DNA of 64,000 nt, from positions 380,619 through 444,618 of the forward strand of contig NZ_JRYR02000001.1 in assembly GCF_000807855.2 (NCBI RefSeq), written 5' to 3'. The notes under the pieces are model-generated. The model did no database searches. It worked only from the letters and a program-made list of their open reading frames with translations, and had not been told where the DNA came from. Positions 18,301 to 25,600 of the stretch are shown here, piece after piece (position 1 is the first letter of the stretch; each line of letters opens with the position of its first letter). The position numbers were made by a program, and so were the translations under genes. Origin of the DNA: Flammeovirga pacifica. Lineage in GTDB: Bacteria; Bacteroidota; Bacteroidia; Cytophagales; Flammeovirgaceae.

Positions 18301-20326
18301 GCTGACCATAGGACAGGAACACTCTTCGCTCCGACAAGAACGCATTGCCGAAATGGCGCAACGCTACCATTATTTCCACCCTCAATTGGAGTTTGTAGAA
18401 GTATTCCAAGATAGAGGTGGTTTTGATGTGATTGTGGGGAATCCGCCTTGGGTGAAATTAGAATTTGAAGAAAAAGGAGTGATTTCTGAAAAGAATCCAG
18501 AAGTATTAATTCGTAAAGTATCTGCTCCACAAGTAAGAAAATTAAAAGAAGGACTCTTAGCTGAAGATCCTCATTTAGCAGGTCTTTTTGATGAAGAATT
18601 GTATGAGTATCTCGGAGGTTCAGCCTTTTTAAATGCTTTACAAAACTTCCCATTATTAAAAGGGCAACAAACCAACTTATACAAATGTATTTTAGAAAAT
18701 GCTTTTGGATTATTGGCACAACAAGGTTTTGCAGGTTTGGTGCATCCCGAAGGAACATATGATGATCCTAAAGGAGGAAAAATGCGTGAGGAGATTTACC
18801 AGAGATTGAAGTATCATTTCCAATATAAAAATGAATTATCTCTTTTTGCAGAGGTTGATCATCATATGATATTTGGATCACATGTATATAAAGGGAAATT
18901 AGATAATCAAATTGATTTTGAATCAATCAATAATTTATTTCACCCTAGCACAATTGATGCATCTTTTGTTCATTCAGGTAATGGAATATGTGAAGGGTTT
19001 AAGGTTAAAGATGATCAAACAGGTAAAATGTCTTGGAATGTAAAACCTCACAAAGACAGAATTATTCAATTCACAGAAAAACAATTAAATATTTTAGCTC
19101 AAACTTTTGAAAATTCATCAAATGGTAAACAAGCTAAATTAGTTTCTATTCACTCTAAACAGATCATTAATGTTTTAGAGAAGTTATCCAAGTTTGAAGG
19201 GAAAGTAGAAGATGTTCCTTTTGTTGTTTCTGAAGGTTGGCATGAAACCAATGCACAAGATAAAGGATGGATAAAAAGAGAAACAAAATTCCCTAATCTC
19301 CAAGAATGTGAATTAATTTATAGTGGCCCACATTTCTTTGTAGCAACTCCATTCTACAAAACACCATATGAAGTTTGTAAACTTAATTCAGATTACGACA
19401 CCCTAAACCTAGAATCTACCCCAGAAGATTTCGTACCAAGAACCAACTACGTTCCTGCCGAAGACCTAAGACAATTTAGAAGTAGAATTAAAGGCTTGGA
19501 GAATGGGAAGGAGTGGATTGATGAGTATAAAGTATGTTTTAGTAAAATGCTTTCAATTGCAGGTGAAAGAACATTACAGCCAGCTATTATTCCACCTAAA
19601 GTATCACATATTTTTGGAGCAATTTCAATAATTTTTAAAGATGAGAAAAATATAATTGAATTATCAGGAATAACAGCTTCAAGCTTATTTGATTTCTTTG
19701 TTAAAACAATAGGGGCAGGTAATTTAACTGATAATAGATTAAGATCATTTCCTTTAGGAATAGATAAAAAATTCTATCCCCACCTAGCCCTTCGCACCCT
19801 CCTCCTCAACAGCCTCACCAAACCCTACGCCGACCTATGGGAACGCAACTACGATCCCACATTGAACAGCATGCAATGGAGTAAAACAGACCACCGCTTA
19901 CCAAACTTCACCAACTTAAAACAAACATGGGAGTGGGCGACACCATTACGTACTTACTATGCAAGACGTTGGGCATTAGTAGAAATAGACGTCATCACCG
20001 CCATGGCATTAGGCCTCACTCTAGAAGAATTACAACTCATCTACAACGTACAATTCCCCGTCCTCCAACAAAACGAAGACGACACATGGTACGACCAAAA
20101 CGGCAAAATCATCTTCACCTGTAGCAAAGGCCTCACAGGCGTCGGCATGGACCGTAAAGAATGGGAAGCCGTCAAAGACCAACAAGAAGGAACCGTCACG
20201 CATACCATTGAGAAATCAGAAATGTATAAAGGGGAGGAAGTGGTGTATTATGCTCCTTTTGAGAAGTGTGACAGGTTGAAGGATTATGAAGTGGCTTGGG
20301 GGTATTTTGAGGGGGTGTTTAAGTAA
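15350..20326 (+). CDS. Large adenine-type DNA methyltransferase, Eco57I/DrmMI-like
   Basis: 1658 aa from ATG 15350 (15353 and 15371 are alternatives). A longer frame from GTG 15263 would run through two REP hairpins and is unlikely. The motif order fits a gamma-type N6-adenine methyltransferase: SASFYTPEVLT (about 586-596), SAM motif I LEPAMGAAAF (about 627-636), and catalytic NPPW (1031-1034) in FDVIVGNPPW. A C-terminal block (RRWALVEIDVITAMALGLT) is typical of long Eco57I-class methylases. No PD-(D/E)XK motif is obvious in the first 300 residues. Two blocks of paired REP hairpins lie in frame inside the gene. The segment from about 18780 to 19770 is visibly more AT-rich than both sides and covers the likely target-recognition domain. 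It probably supplies self-marking for the defence locus. DrmMI is the closest family I can suggest. Confidence 0.82.
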   Translation: MMEKKYIMLKFIHNHGDFFTSNYFDDNLISKVKAKSGYAEEDLKELQKKVGRLKEDYFNFKKEYIGLRRPKDKINATHTFHTKLLKALGYEAEPKDYNELFLLNDDQGIPVRHKLYRADHPHLFVMEMQAMVQEGDVPPKGLFEQKYVDEDPVNDQVKLEFNQRSQRYTASQWENVFTVPEDIDISPAIINQAIGELFLLDQKERPQYVLLLAGNQVFLMRDDKWGRGSYLQFDLEMLFDEATNNKGYYALLYFMISKEKLAPDADVILMDQLDEESHKSAYAVTKDLKEGVIKAVEGLANEAVYYLSKNTSSAHDFNHGSQDVDAYHGSPRINSWADDGNTNVSLNADDLKNDCLTVVYRLLFIFFAESRPELGILPMDDEVYKKGYSLDMLRDLEQTPLNTDAHRNGYFFHDSIAQLFALLKGGYRKEDAINKTGNNRSFSMKPLDSPMFDDGHFKVLEGVRFRNYVWQEIIQQLSLSQKQKGKQRGRISYANLGVNQLGSVYESLLAFRGFFAEEEMIEVHRAKKAKETSEKVVREDGSFLVPRSRRDEFKETEIYQEENGEDKRILQGTFLYRLSGRDRQKSASFYTPEVLTQTTVKYTLKPILERLEQGEIRAKDLLEMKVLEPAMGAAAFHNEVINQLAEVYLETRQKEKRANDDKNWKVPPGNYQDELQKVKAYIATNNVYGMDLNPTAVELGKLSLWLNVIHKGMEPPFFGYRLGAGNATVGAWLRAYKKDDIEFIPVGNTGKKWEKKEWWAKAPRKLSFLKGEGTINRKTGEVYHFLLADKGMLAAADHKELSKRFPEASKKAKEMRLEWLLPARADERQRLERISAKIDALLVEWSEQQKAINRLTASTEKIWGMRESHEEQMALDTTDYEQKERLIQTRDLSNSPYHKIKRVMDYWCALWYWDLKDIEDLPTRTQWLTDIEAILSLTHDLNHGLMTDDISTAHDFNRGLRSKASQRDFEKQVLDQAKKLKAGQLTIGQEHSSLRQERIAEMAQRYHYFHPQLEFVEVFQDRGGFDVIVGNPPWVKLEFEEKGVISEKNPEVLIRKVSAPQVRKLKEGLLAEDPHLAGLFDEELYEYLGGSAFLNALQNFPLLKGQQTNLYKCILENAFGLLAQQGFAGLVHPEGTYDDPKGGKMREEIYQRLKYHFQYKNELSLFAEVDHHMIFGSHVYKGKLDNQIDFESINNLFHPSTIDASFVHSGNGICEGFKVKDDQTGKMSWNVKPHKDRIIQFTEKQLNILAQTFENSSNGKQAKLVSIHSKQIINVLEKLSKFEGKVEDVPFVVSEGWHETNAQDKGWIKRETKFPNLQECELIYSGPHFFVATPFYKTPYEVCKLNSDYDTLNLESTPEDFVPRTNYVPAEDLRQFRSRIKGLENGKEWIDEYKVCFSKMLSIAGERTLQPAIIPPKVSHIFGAISIIFKDEKNIIELSGITASSLFDFFVKTIGAGNLTDNRLRSFPLGIDKKFYPHLALRTLLLNSLTKPYADLWERNYDPTLNSMQWSKTDHRLPNFTNLKQTWEWATPLRTYYARRWALVEIDVITAMALGLTLEELQLIYNVQFPVLQQNEDDTWYDQNGKIIFTCSKGLTGVGMDRKEWEAVKDQQEGTVTHTIEKSEMYKGEEVVYYAPFEKCDRLKDYEVAWGYFEGVFK
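16282..16368. repeat. In-frame REP pair (copies 8 and 9) inside the methyltransferase gene
   Basis: Cores CCCATGATTTCAATCATGGG (16290-16309) and CCACGAATAAATTCGTGG (16340-16357), with outer CATCATCAG / CTGATGATGG arms like those of the RAYT hairpin. Together they add about 29 codons (SSAHDFNHGSQD ... INSWADDG) without a stop or frameshift, between two conserved-looking stretches. Confidence 0.85.
18161..18228. repeat. In-frame REP pair (copies 10 and 11) inside the methyltransferase gene
   Basis: Cores CCCATGATTTAAATCATGGG (18162-18181) and, at 18205-18228, AGCCCATGACTTCAATCG with its completing arm. They encode THDLNHG and AHDFNRG, about 70 residues before the NPPW motif. The frame is kept. 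Confidence 0.85.
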
Positions 20327-20337
20327 AATGATCGTTG

Positions 20338-20359
20338 GCCCACGATTGAAATCGTGGGC
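20338..20359. repeat. REP-like palindrome, copy 12, after the methyltransferase gene
   Basis: Core GCCCACGATTGAAATCGTGG plus closing GC, 12 bases after the stop codon. It could also end transcription as a hairpin, though no T run follows. Confidence 0.85.
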
Positions 20360-20460
20360 TGGTGCTGGGTGTTTATTGTTTGATTTATAGTTGAAATCGA
20401 TAGACATTTAGTGTGAAGAAACGATTTGTGTTTATCAATTTTAACGCTATTTTTTTGGAA

Positions 20461-20478
20461 ATTCACTTAAAAGTGAAT
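20461..20478. promoter_or_regulatory. Palindromic operator candidate before the toxin gene
   Basis: Perfect palindrome ATTCACTTAAAAGTGAAT that ends 4 bases before the TTG start of the toxin gene. Toxin-antitoxin operons are commonly repressed by their XRE antitoxin at such a site. Confidence 0.5.
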
Positions 20479-20482
20479 TATT

Positions 20483-21019
20483 TTGAATTCAGATAAGTTA
20501 TTAAAAGTGGGATATTATACTATTAATGAATTTCAAACGTATGAAAATGTAACCTACTATACTTTACAAGAAGTAGATGAAGAAGGAGAACCAATTGGTG
20601 ATTCAGAGACAGACCAATTTATTGGGAGTTTTATGGATACCGAGTACCGTTCAAATATTCAAGAACTTTTTAAAAGTATCGAAATTATTGGAGAAGAATA
20701 TGGGGCACTGGATCGTTTTTTTAGACATGAACAATCTGCCCATGGATTACCACCTCCAACATCGCTATTTTCAACCATTTTAAATGTTTCAGATGCAGAA
20801 ATACCATTACGTTTGTATTGTCTAAGAGTAACAGAAGAAGTAGTTATCTTATTTAATGGTGGGAATAAAACAGCAGAAAAAGCACAAGATTGTCCCAATG
20901 TGGCACCACATTTTAATTTTGCGAATAGAGCTGCAAATAGTATTGATCAATTAATTCTATCAAGAGATATCCAAATCGATGGAAAAGATTTAGAATGCTC
21001 TGAAACTATAGAACTATAA
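20483..21019 (+). CDS. HigB/RelE-like toxin of a TAC module
   Basis: 178 aa with a TTG start (a stop lies 9 bases upstream in frame and no ATG precedes the conserved part). The second half (IPLRLYCLRVTEEVVILFNG then GNKTAEKAQDCP) has the strand pattern of RelE/HigB-type toxins, which usually cut mRNA on the ribosome. The first gene of three, it is followed after 12 bases by an XRE antitoxin and then a SecB-like chaperone, the order known for toxin-antitoxin-chaperone systems. The N-terminal 90 residues are longer than in minimal HigB. Another toxin fold cannot be excluded, because the catalytic residues of this family are weakly conserved. Confidence 0.65.
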   Translation: MNSDKLLKVGYYTINEFQTYENVTYYTLQEVDEEGEPIGDSETDQFIGSFMDTEYRSNIQELFKSIEIIGEEYGALDRFFRHEQSAHGLPPPTSLFSTILNVSDAEIPLRLYCLRVTEEVVILFNGGNKTAEKAQDCPNVAPHFNFANRAANSIDQLILSRDIQIDGKDLECSETIEL

Positions 21020-21031
21020 AGTAAAACAGAT

Positions 21032-21448
21032 ATGCCAAGTAAATACCTTCAAGAATTAATGTCAGACATGCCCAAAGAGAATGAAATCTTTGTGGAACTG
21101 TCATTAGGTTTAATCAACCTTATCCATGAGGTTTTGGAGAAAAAAGGTTGGACCCAAAAGGATTTAGCCAAAGCTTTAGGCAAAAGAGAATCAGAAGTAA
21201 GCAAATGGCTTACGGGGTCTCATAATTTCACTTTTAGAAGTATTTCAAAGTTAATGGCCGCTTTAGACGAGAAGCTATTAGAAATACCTAAAATGGAAAA
21301 AGTATCAAATAATAAAGAAGTAGTATTTACAACAGTAGCATTTACTCCTTCAAAAAAATATTCAAAATCAGGTTTTAGTGTAAGGAAAAGGTCACAAACT
21401 ACTTTTAGTGATCTCTCTCAAAAAGCATTTGATTTTCAAGCATCATAA
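21032..21448 (+). CDS. XRE (HigA-like) antitoxin with C-terminal chaperone-addiction tail
   Basis: 138 aa. An XRE helix-turn-helix covers residues about 30-88 (KKGWTQKDLAKALGKRESEV then SKWLTGSHNFTFRSISKLM). After it comes a tail of about 45 residues (FTTVAFTPSKKYSKSGFSVR ... AFDFQAS), basic with scattered aromatic residues and probably unstructured. In TAC systems such a tail makes the antitoxin depend on the SecB-like chaperone for folding. The SecB-like gene begins 6 bases downstream, so tight co-expression is expected. The antitoxin should both neutralise the toxin and repress the operon at the palindrome before it. Confidence 0.78.
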   Translation: MPSKYLQELMSDMPKENEIFVELSLGLINLIHEVLEKKGWTQKDLAKALGKRESEVSKWLTGSHNFTFRSISKLMAALDEKLLEIPKMEKVSNNKEVVFTTVAFTPSKKYSKSGFSVRKRSQTTFSDLSQKAFDFQAS

Positions 21449-21454
21449 AGAACA

Positions 21455-21889
21455 ATGGAGAATAGAAATATACCCTTTCGGTTTGCAAAAATTGAAACAG
21501 ATGAATTTGCTACCATAGAAGGGAATTTTGATGAAAGTAACGAGACCTTAGGGGTAGAAAATGGATACGATTTTGGTTTTAATGCCGATGATAAAGCGGT
21601 TGCTTTCACTTATAAATTAACACTTTTACAAGAACAACAACCTTTTCTTATTCTTAAAGTAACAGGTTTTTTTGAAATCGAGCCTAAAGCATGGGAAAAT
21701 CAAATTGAACAAAAAGAGCAATATATTTTTCCAGTAAACTTATTACAACATCTACTCACATTAGTGGTAGGAACAACAAGAGGGATTATGCACACCAAGG
21801 TATCAGAACAACCTTACAGAGACTTTGTTCTACCTACTGTTAATGTCACTGAAATGATTAATGAAGATTTTGTTTTTGATAAAGAATAA
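21455..21889 (+). CDS. SecB-like chaperone of the TAC module
   Basis: 144 aa, close to the size of SecB. It has the SecB pattern of long beta strands (AVAFTYKLTLLQEQQPFLIL then KVTGFFEI). A helix with the family signature follows: FPVNLLQHLLTLVVGTTRGI, then LPTVNVTEMI. Bacteroidota usually have no housekeeping SecB, so this copy most likely serves the antitoxin encoded 6 bases upstream. Known TAC chaperones hold the antitoxin's C-terminal tail; some TAC modules sense phage by losing the chaperone to phage protein. That function here is inference from gene order and the defence setting. Confidence 0.72.
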   Translation: MENRNIPFRFAKIETDEFATIEGNFDESNETLGVENGYDFGFNADDKAVAFTYKLTLLQEQQPFLILKVTGFFEIEPKAWENQIEQKEQYIFPVNLLQHLLTLVVGTTRGIMHTKVSEQPYRDFVLPTVNVTEMINEDFVFDKE

Positions 21890-21932
21890 AATTATTATAA
21901 AACATCAAGTAAAGATATAAATAGGCAGAAAT

Positions 21933-22511
21933 ATGGAATATTACGATTTTCTAAAAGAGAATTATAAAGAGGTTATACCTATTTGCATTTTTATAGCAAC
22001 AACTACTTGGGGTGTTGCTTATTTTATTTTCAAAAATCAACTGAATACAAAATCAAGTACAATTGAAAACTTAAACACAAAAAATTTAACTTTAAAAGAA
22101 GAGCTAGAAAATCTAAAGAATAGTAATGATCAGTCTTCTTTACAAATTAATTATGAATACCCTAAAATTGATTTTAATGGTAAAAATATTTTGTGTAACA
22201 GTATTCGAACAGTAAAAAAAAGTGACCCATTATCAGTTTCTGCAATTGTACCAAAAGGTAAAACATTATCGGTTGAAATTACTGGACCAAAATCTCTATG
22301 TAAGGGTGATACGGGAGCTTCTTGGGGTTTTTCTAATAGCACAAATTGGTCACTTGATGATTATCATAAAGAGAATGGAGGGAGACAGATGATTGAAGCT
22401 CATGAAGGGATTGCGAAATCAAAATTTCACGCATTAAGGGATGGTCAATTTACTATAACTGTATTTGAAGGACAAGAATGTTGGACAAAAGGTTTGTTAG
22501 TAAATAATTGA
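21933..22511 (+). CDS. Membrane-anchored protein with coiled coil and outer domain, unknown
   Basis: 192 aa. One membrane helix near the N-terminus (residues about 14-32, VIPICIFIATTTWGVAYFIF) is followed by a short coiled coil (about 38-65) and a C-terminal beta-rich domain of about 120 residues with three cysteines. The domain probably faces the periplasm, but orientation is uncertain. It lies 43 bases after the SecB-like gene and before a terminator, so it may be the last gene of the TAC operon. No family recognised; a membrane-linked accessory of the module is a guess. Confidence 0.55.
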   Translation: MEYYDFLKENYKEVIPICIFIATTTWGVAYFIFKNQLNTKSSTIENLNTKNLTLKEELENLKNSNDQSSLQINYEYPKIDFNGKNILCNSIRTVKKSDPLSVSAIVPKGKTLSVEITGPKSLCKGDTGASWGFSNSTNWSLDDYHKENGGRQMIEAHEGIAKSKFHALRDGQFTITVFEGQECWTKGLLVNN

Positions 22512-22574
22512 TTGAAGAGTTACTCAATGTCAATTGAGTGCAAATTTAACTATTGAAATCAAGAACTATTGATA

Positions 22575-22597
22575 AGGTGAATTCACCTATTTTTTTA
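22575..22597 (+). terminator. Terminator after the TAC operon
   Basis: Palindromic stem AGGTGAATTCACCT followed by A and seven T. It separates the TAC operon from the helicase gene 44 bases on. Confidence 0.65.
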
Positions 22598-22640
22598 TAT
22601 ATTCGTAACACTAAAAAAACATCAACTTAATCAAACTATC

Positions 22641-25600
22641 ATGCTCGTCTTTCATCAAGCAGAAGAAGTTAAAACCTCCATTATAGAATACCTAAAAGCC
22701 ACTTTTAATTTTTCTGATAGAAAATTGAGGGAGGCTTTTTTAAAATTAATAGAAGATAAAGAAGAAGGACTGATAAAAGGACCTTATATCTCTTTACGTT
22801 TACCCTACAGGAAAGAGTTTGATGCAGAAATACCTTTAGATATTAAGCCTAGTTTTCCTCCTTTTAAACATCAATATGAATCTTTTTGTCGATTAACAAC
22901 AGAGGAGGATAATGTTCCAAAACCCACTGTTTTAACTACGGGTACAGGTTCTGGTAAAACAGAGTCCTTCTTATTTCCTTTATTAGATTACTGCTATAAG
23001 AGAAGAGATACTTTTGGCATAAAAGCGATTGTAATGTATCCAATGAATGCATTGGCGACAGATCAGGCACAACGTTTTGCAGAAGAGATATACAAGAACC
23101 CTTTAACAAAGGGTAAGATACGCGTAGGTTTATTTATAGGCACTGGAGGAAAGAAAGATAATCTTCCCAAGGAGATGAGTAATGTAAAAGTAATTGAGGA
23201 TCGTAAGACAATTTTAACGAGTCCTCCAGATATATTACTGACCAACTTTAAAATGTTGGACTTTGCTTTGATGCGTGAAGATTTTGCTTCCATTTGGAAA
23301 CCTAATTTTGAAACACCAGACTTACTTAGATTCATAGCTTTAGATGAATTACATACTTATGATGGAGCACAAGGGTCAGATGTAGCTAACTTAATCAGAA
23401 GATTAAAGTTAAAGTTGAATTTACCTCAGGGGCAATTATGTCCTGTTGGCACATCAGCAACAATTGGTTCTGGTGAAAATTCAAAGCAGTTATTGGCAGA
23501 ATATGCTACCAAAATCTTTGGTGAAACTTTTTCAGAAGATAGTATTGTAGGTGAAGATAGATATAATGAGGAAGAATTTTTCGGTGATAAGGAATTAAAA
23601 CAAGGTTTACCAACTGCAAGTTTAAAAGATACATTACTGGCTTCTGATGAAACGTATGACACTTATATCCTTAGGCAGAAACGACTTTGGGGTATAAAAC
23701 CAAGAGTTAATCCTCAGAAGTTAGGACAAGAGCTTCTAAAGTTTCAGATAGTAAAAGATATTGCAGCAATATGTAATAAAGGTATAAGAACGGTAGATAC
23801 ATTGGTGACTGAATTAGATAGAAGGAATTTGGATTTTTCATCTCTACCTTTCTATGATAACTTTGCGAAATTTTCACCAAAAGAAGGAGTTGTTTTATCA
23901 TTACTTGCTCTTATTGCAGAAGCAAAAGCAGATAAAGATTTCCGTTTCCCTTTACTTGCTATTCAAGGTCAATTATGGATTAGAGAATTATCAGGAATTG
24001 GTAGAATAGTAGATGGTAATTCAAAATTTATCTGGAGAGAAAATTTTAAAGAAGAAGATGAAGAAGGTCGGAAATTACATCCATCGGTATCATTCTTTTG
24101 TAGAGATTGTGGACATTCAGGGTGGTTGATGACAAAGCCTGATACTAAAGATGCTTTTAATGCAAGTCCATCAGTTGTAAACAATAAATTTTTTAGAAAA
24201 GATAAAGAAGTTTGGCTTGTAGGAACAGAACCATGTACAGAAGAGTATAATCCTACTGATACCAGAGGTTACTTTTTAAATGTGCATACCTTAAAACAAG
24301 AAAGGAAAAAAGCAGATGATAACATAGAAATCTATGCTTATCAGAAGCTAAATAATAAAGAAAAATTTGAAAATAGATGTCCTTGCTGTAATGCAAAAGA
24401 TACCATTGCAACTATCGGAACAAGAGTAAGTACATTATCTTCTATATCTACAGCACAGATTTTATCATCTGATTTAGATAAAAATAAAGAAAGAGATCGT
24501 AAGATGCTTTCTTTTGCGAATGGAGTTCAAGATGCAGCTCACCTTGCAGGGTTTGTAGAGGCAAGAAACTTCCGATTTACATTCAGATCAGCCCTCCAAA
24601 AGGTAATCAATGATTTAGATGAACAAGGGGAAGAGATAAATATAAAATCTTTATCTGATTCCTTTAAAGAGTATTGGAAAAAGAATGCGGATGATAAAAC
24701 ACCTATTGAAGCTTATCTGTACAAGTTCTTTCCATCGGATAAAATAGGTGATTTTGCTGTTAGAGATTTTAAGCTGAAAGAAGAAAAGTTTGATTACTCT
24801 TTCATCAAAGAATATGATCAAAGGGTTGACTGGGAAATTTGTAGTGAGTTTGGGTATAATGCAACCATAGGTAGAACGTTAGAGAAGACACAATCATCAG
24901 CTACATACTTTGACATAGATAAGTTAATTACTGCTTTTCAAGTAATGAAGCCTTGGTTGATTGAAAATAGAATGGAGTTACTTGAACAGGAACACTTTTT
25001 ATTATTCTCTCTTGGTATTCTTCATCGAATGCGTCAAAAAGGTGCAGTAGATCATTCGTTCTTACAAAAGTTTAGAACTACAAAAAGTGATACTTTTAAT
25101 TTGAATTGGGCTAGGGATGATAGGCACTTTATGAATAAAAACTTCGGGCCAAGTAGTAGAATTCCAAAGCTGATTAGTCCATCTAAAAAGTTTGATGTTT
25201 ATGATAGCCCAATAACAAAAGGAAGTACTGCCAATTGGTTTCATACTCATTTTAGAAAAAGTATTTCCTCTAGATATGCTGTCTTTACTGATAATGTAGA
25301 TGCTATCAATGATTTCTATTTAAAGTTTTTCGAAGTATTGACAGAGATTGATCTTTTAGATGTTAAAGAAGCTGATGGGTCTATTTTAAATTATGCTATA
25401 AAGCCTTCAGAAATCAAAATCACAAATCAAGTTCAAAATTATGAATGTGATAAGTGTGGGCATGAAATAAAACTCGGAGAAGAAGAGGATGCAGTTTTTG
25501 ATAATACATCCTGTTTGAAATATAGATGTACGGGTCATTATATAGCTCAAGATGAAGTTCAAGAAGGTTATTATCAGAAAGTATACAATAGAAAAAGATC

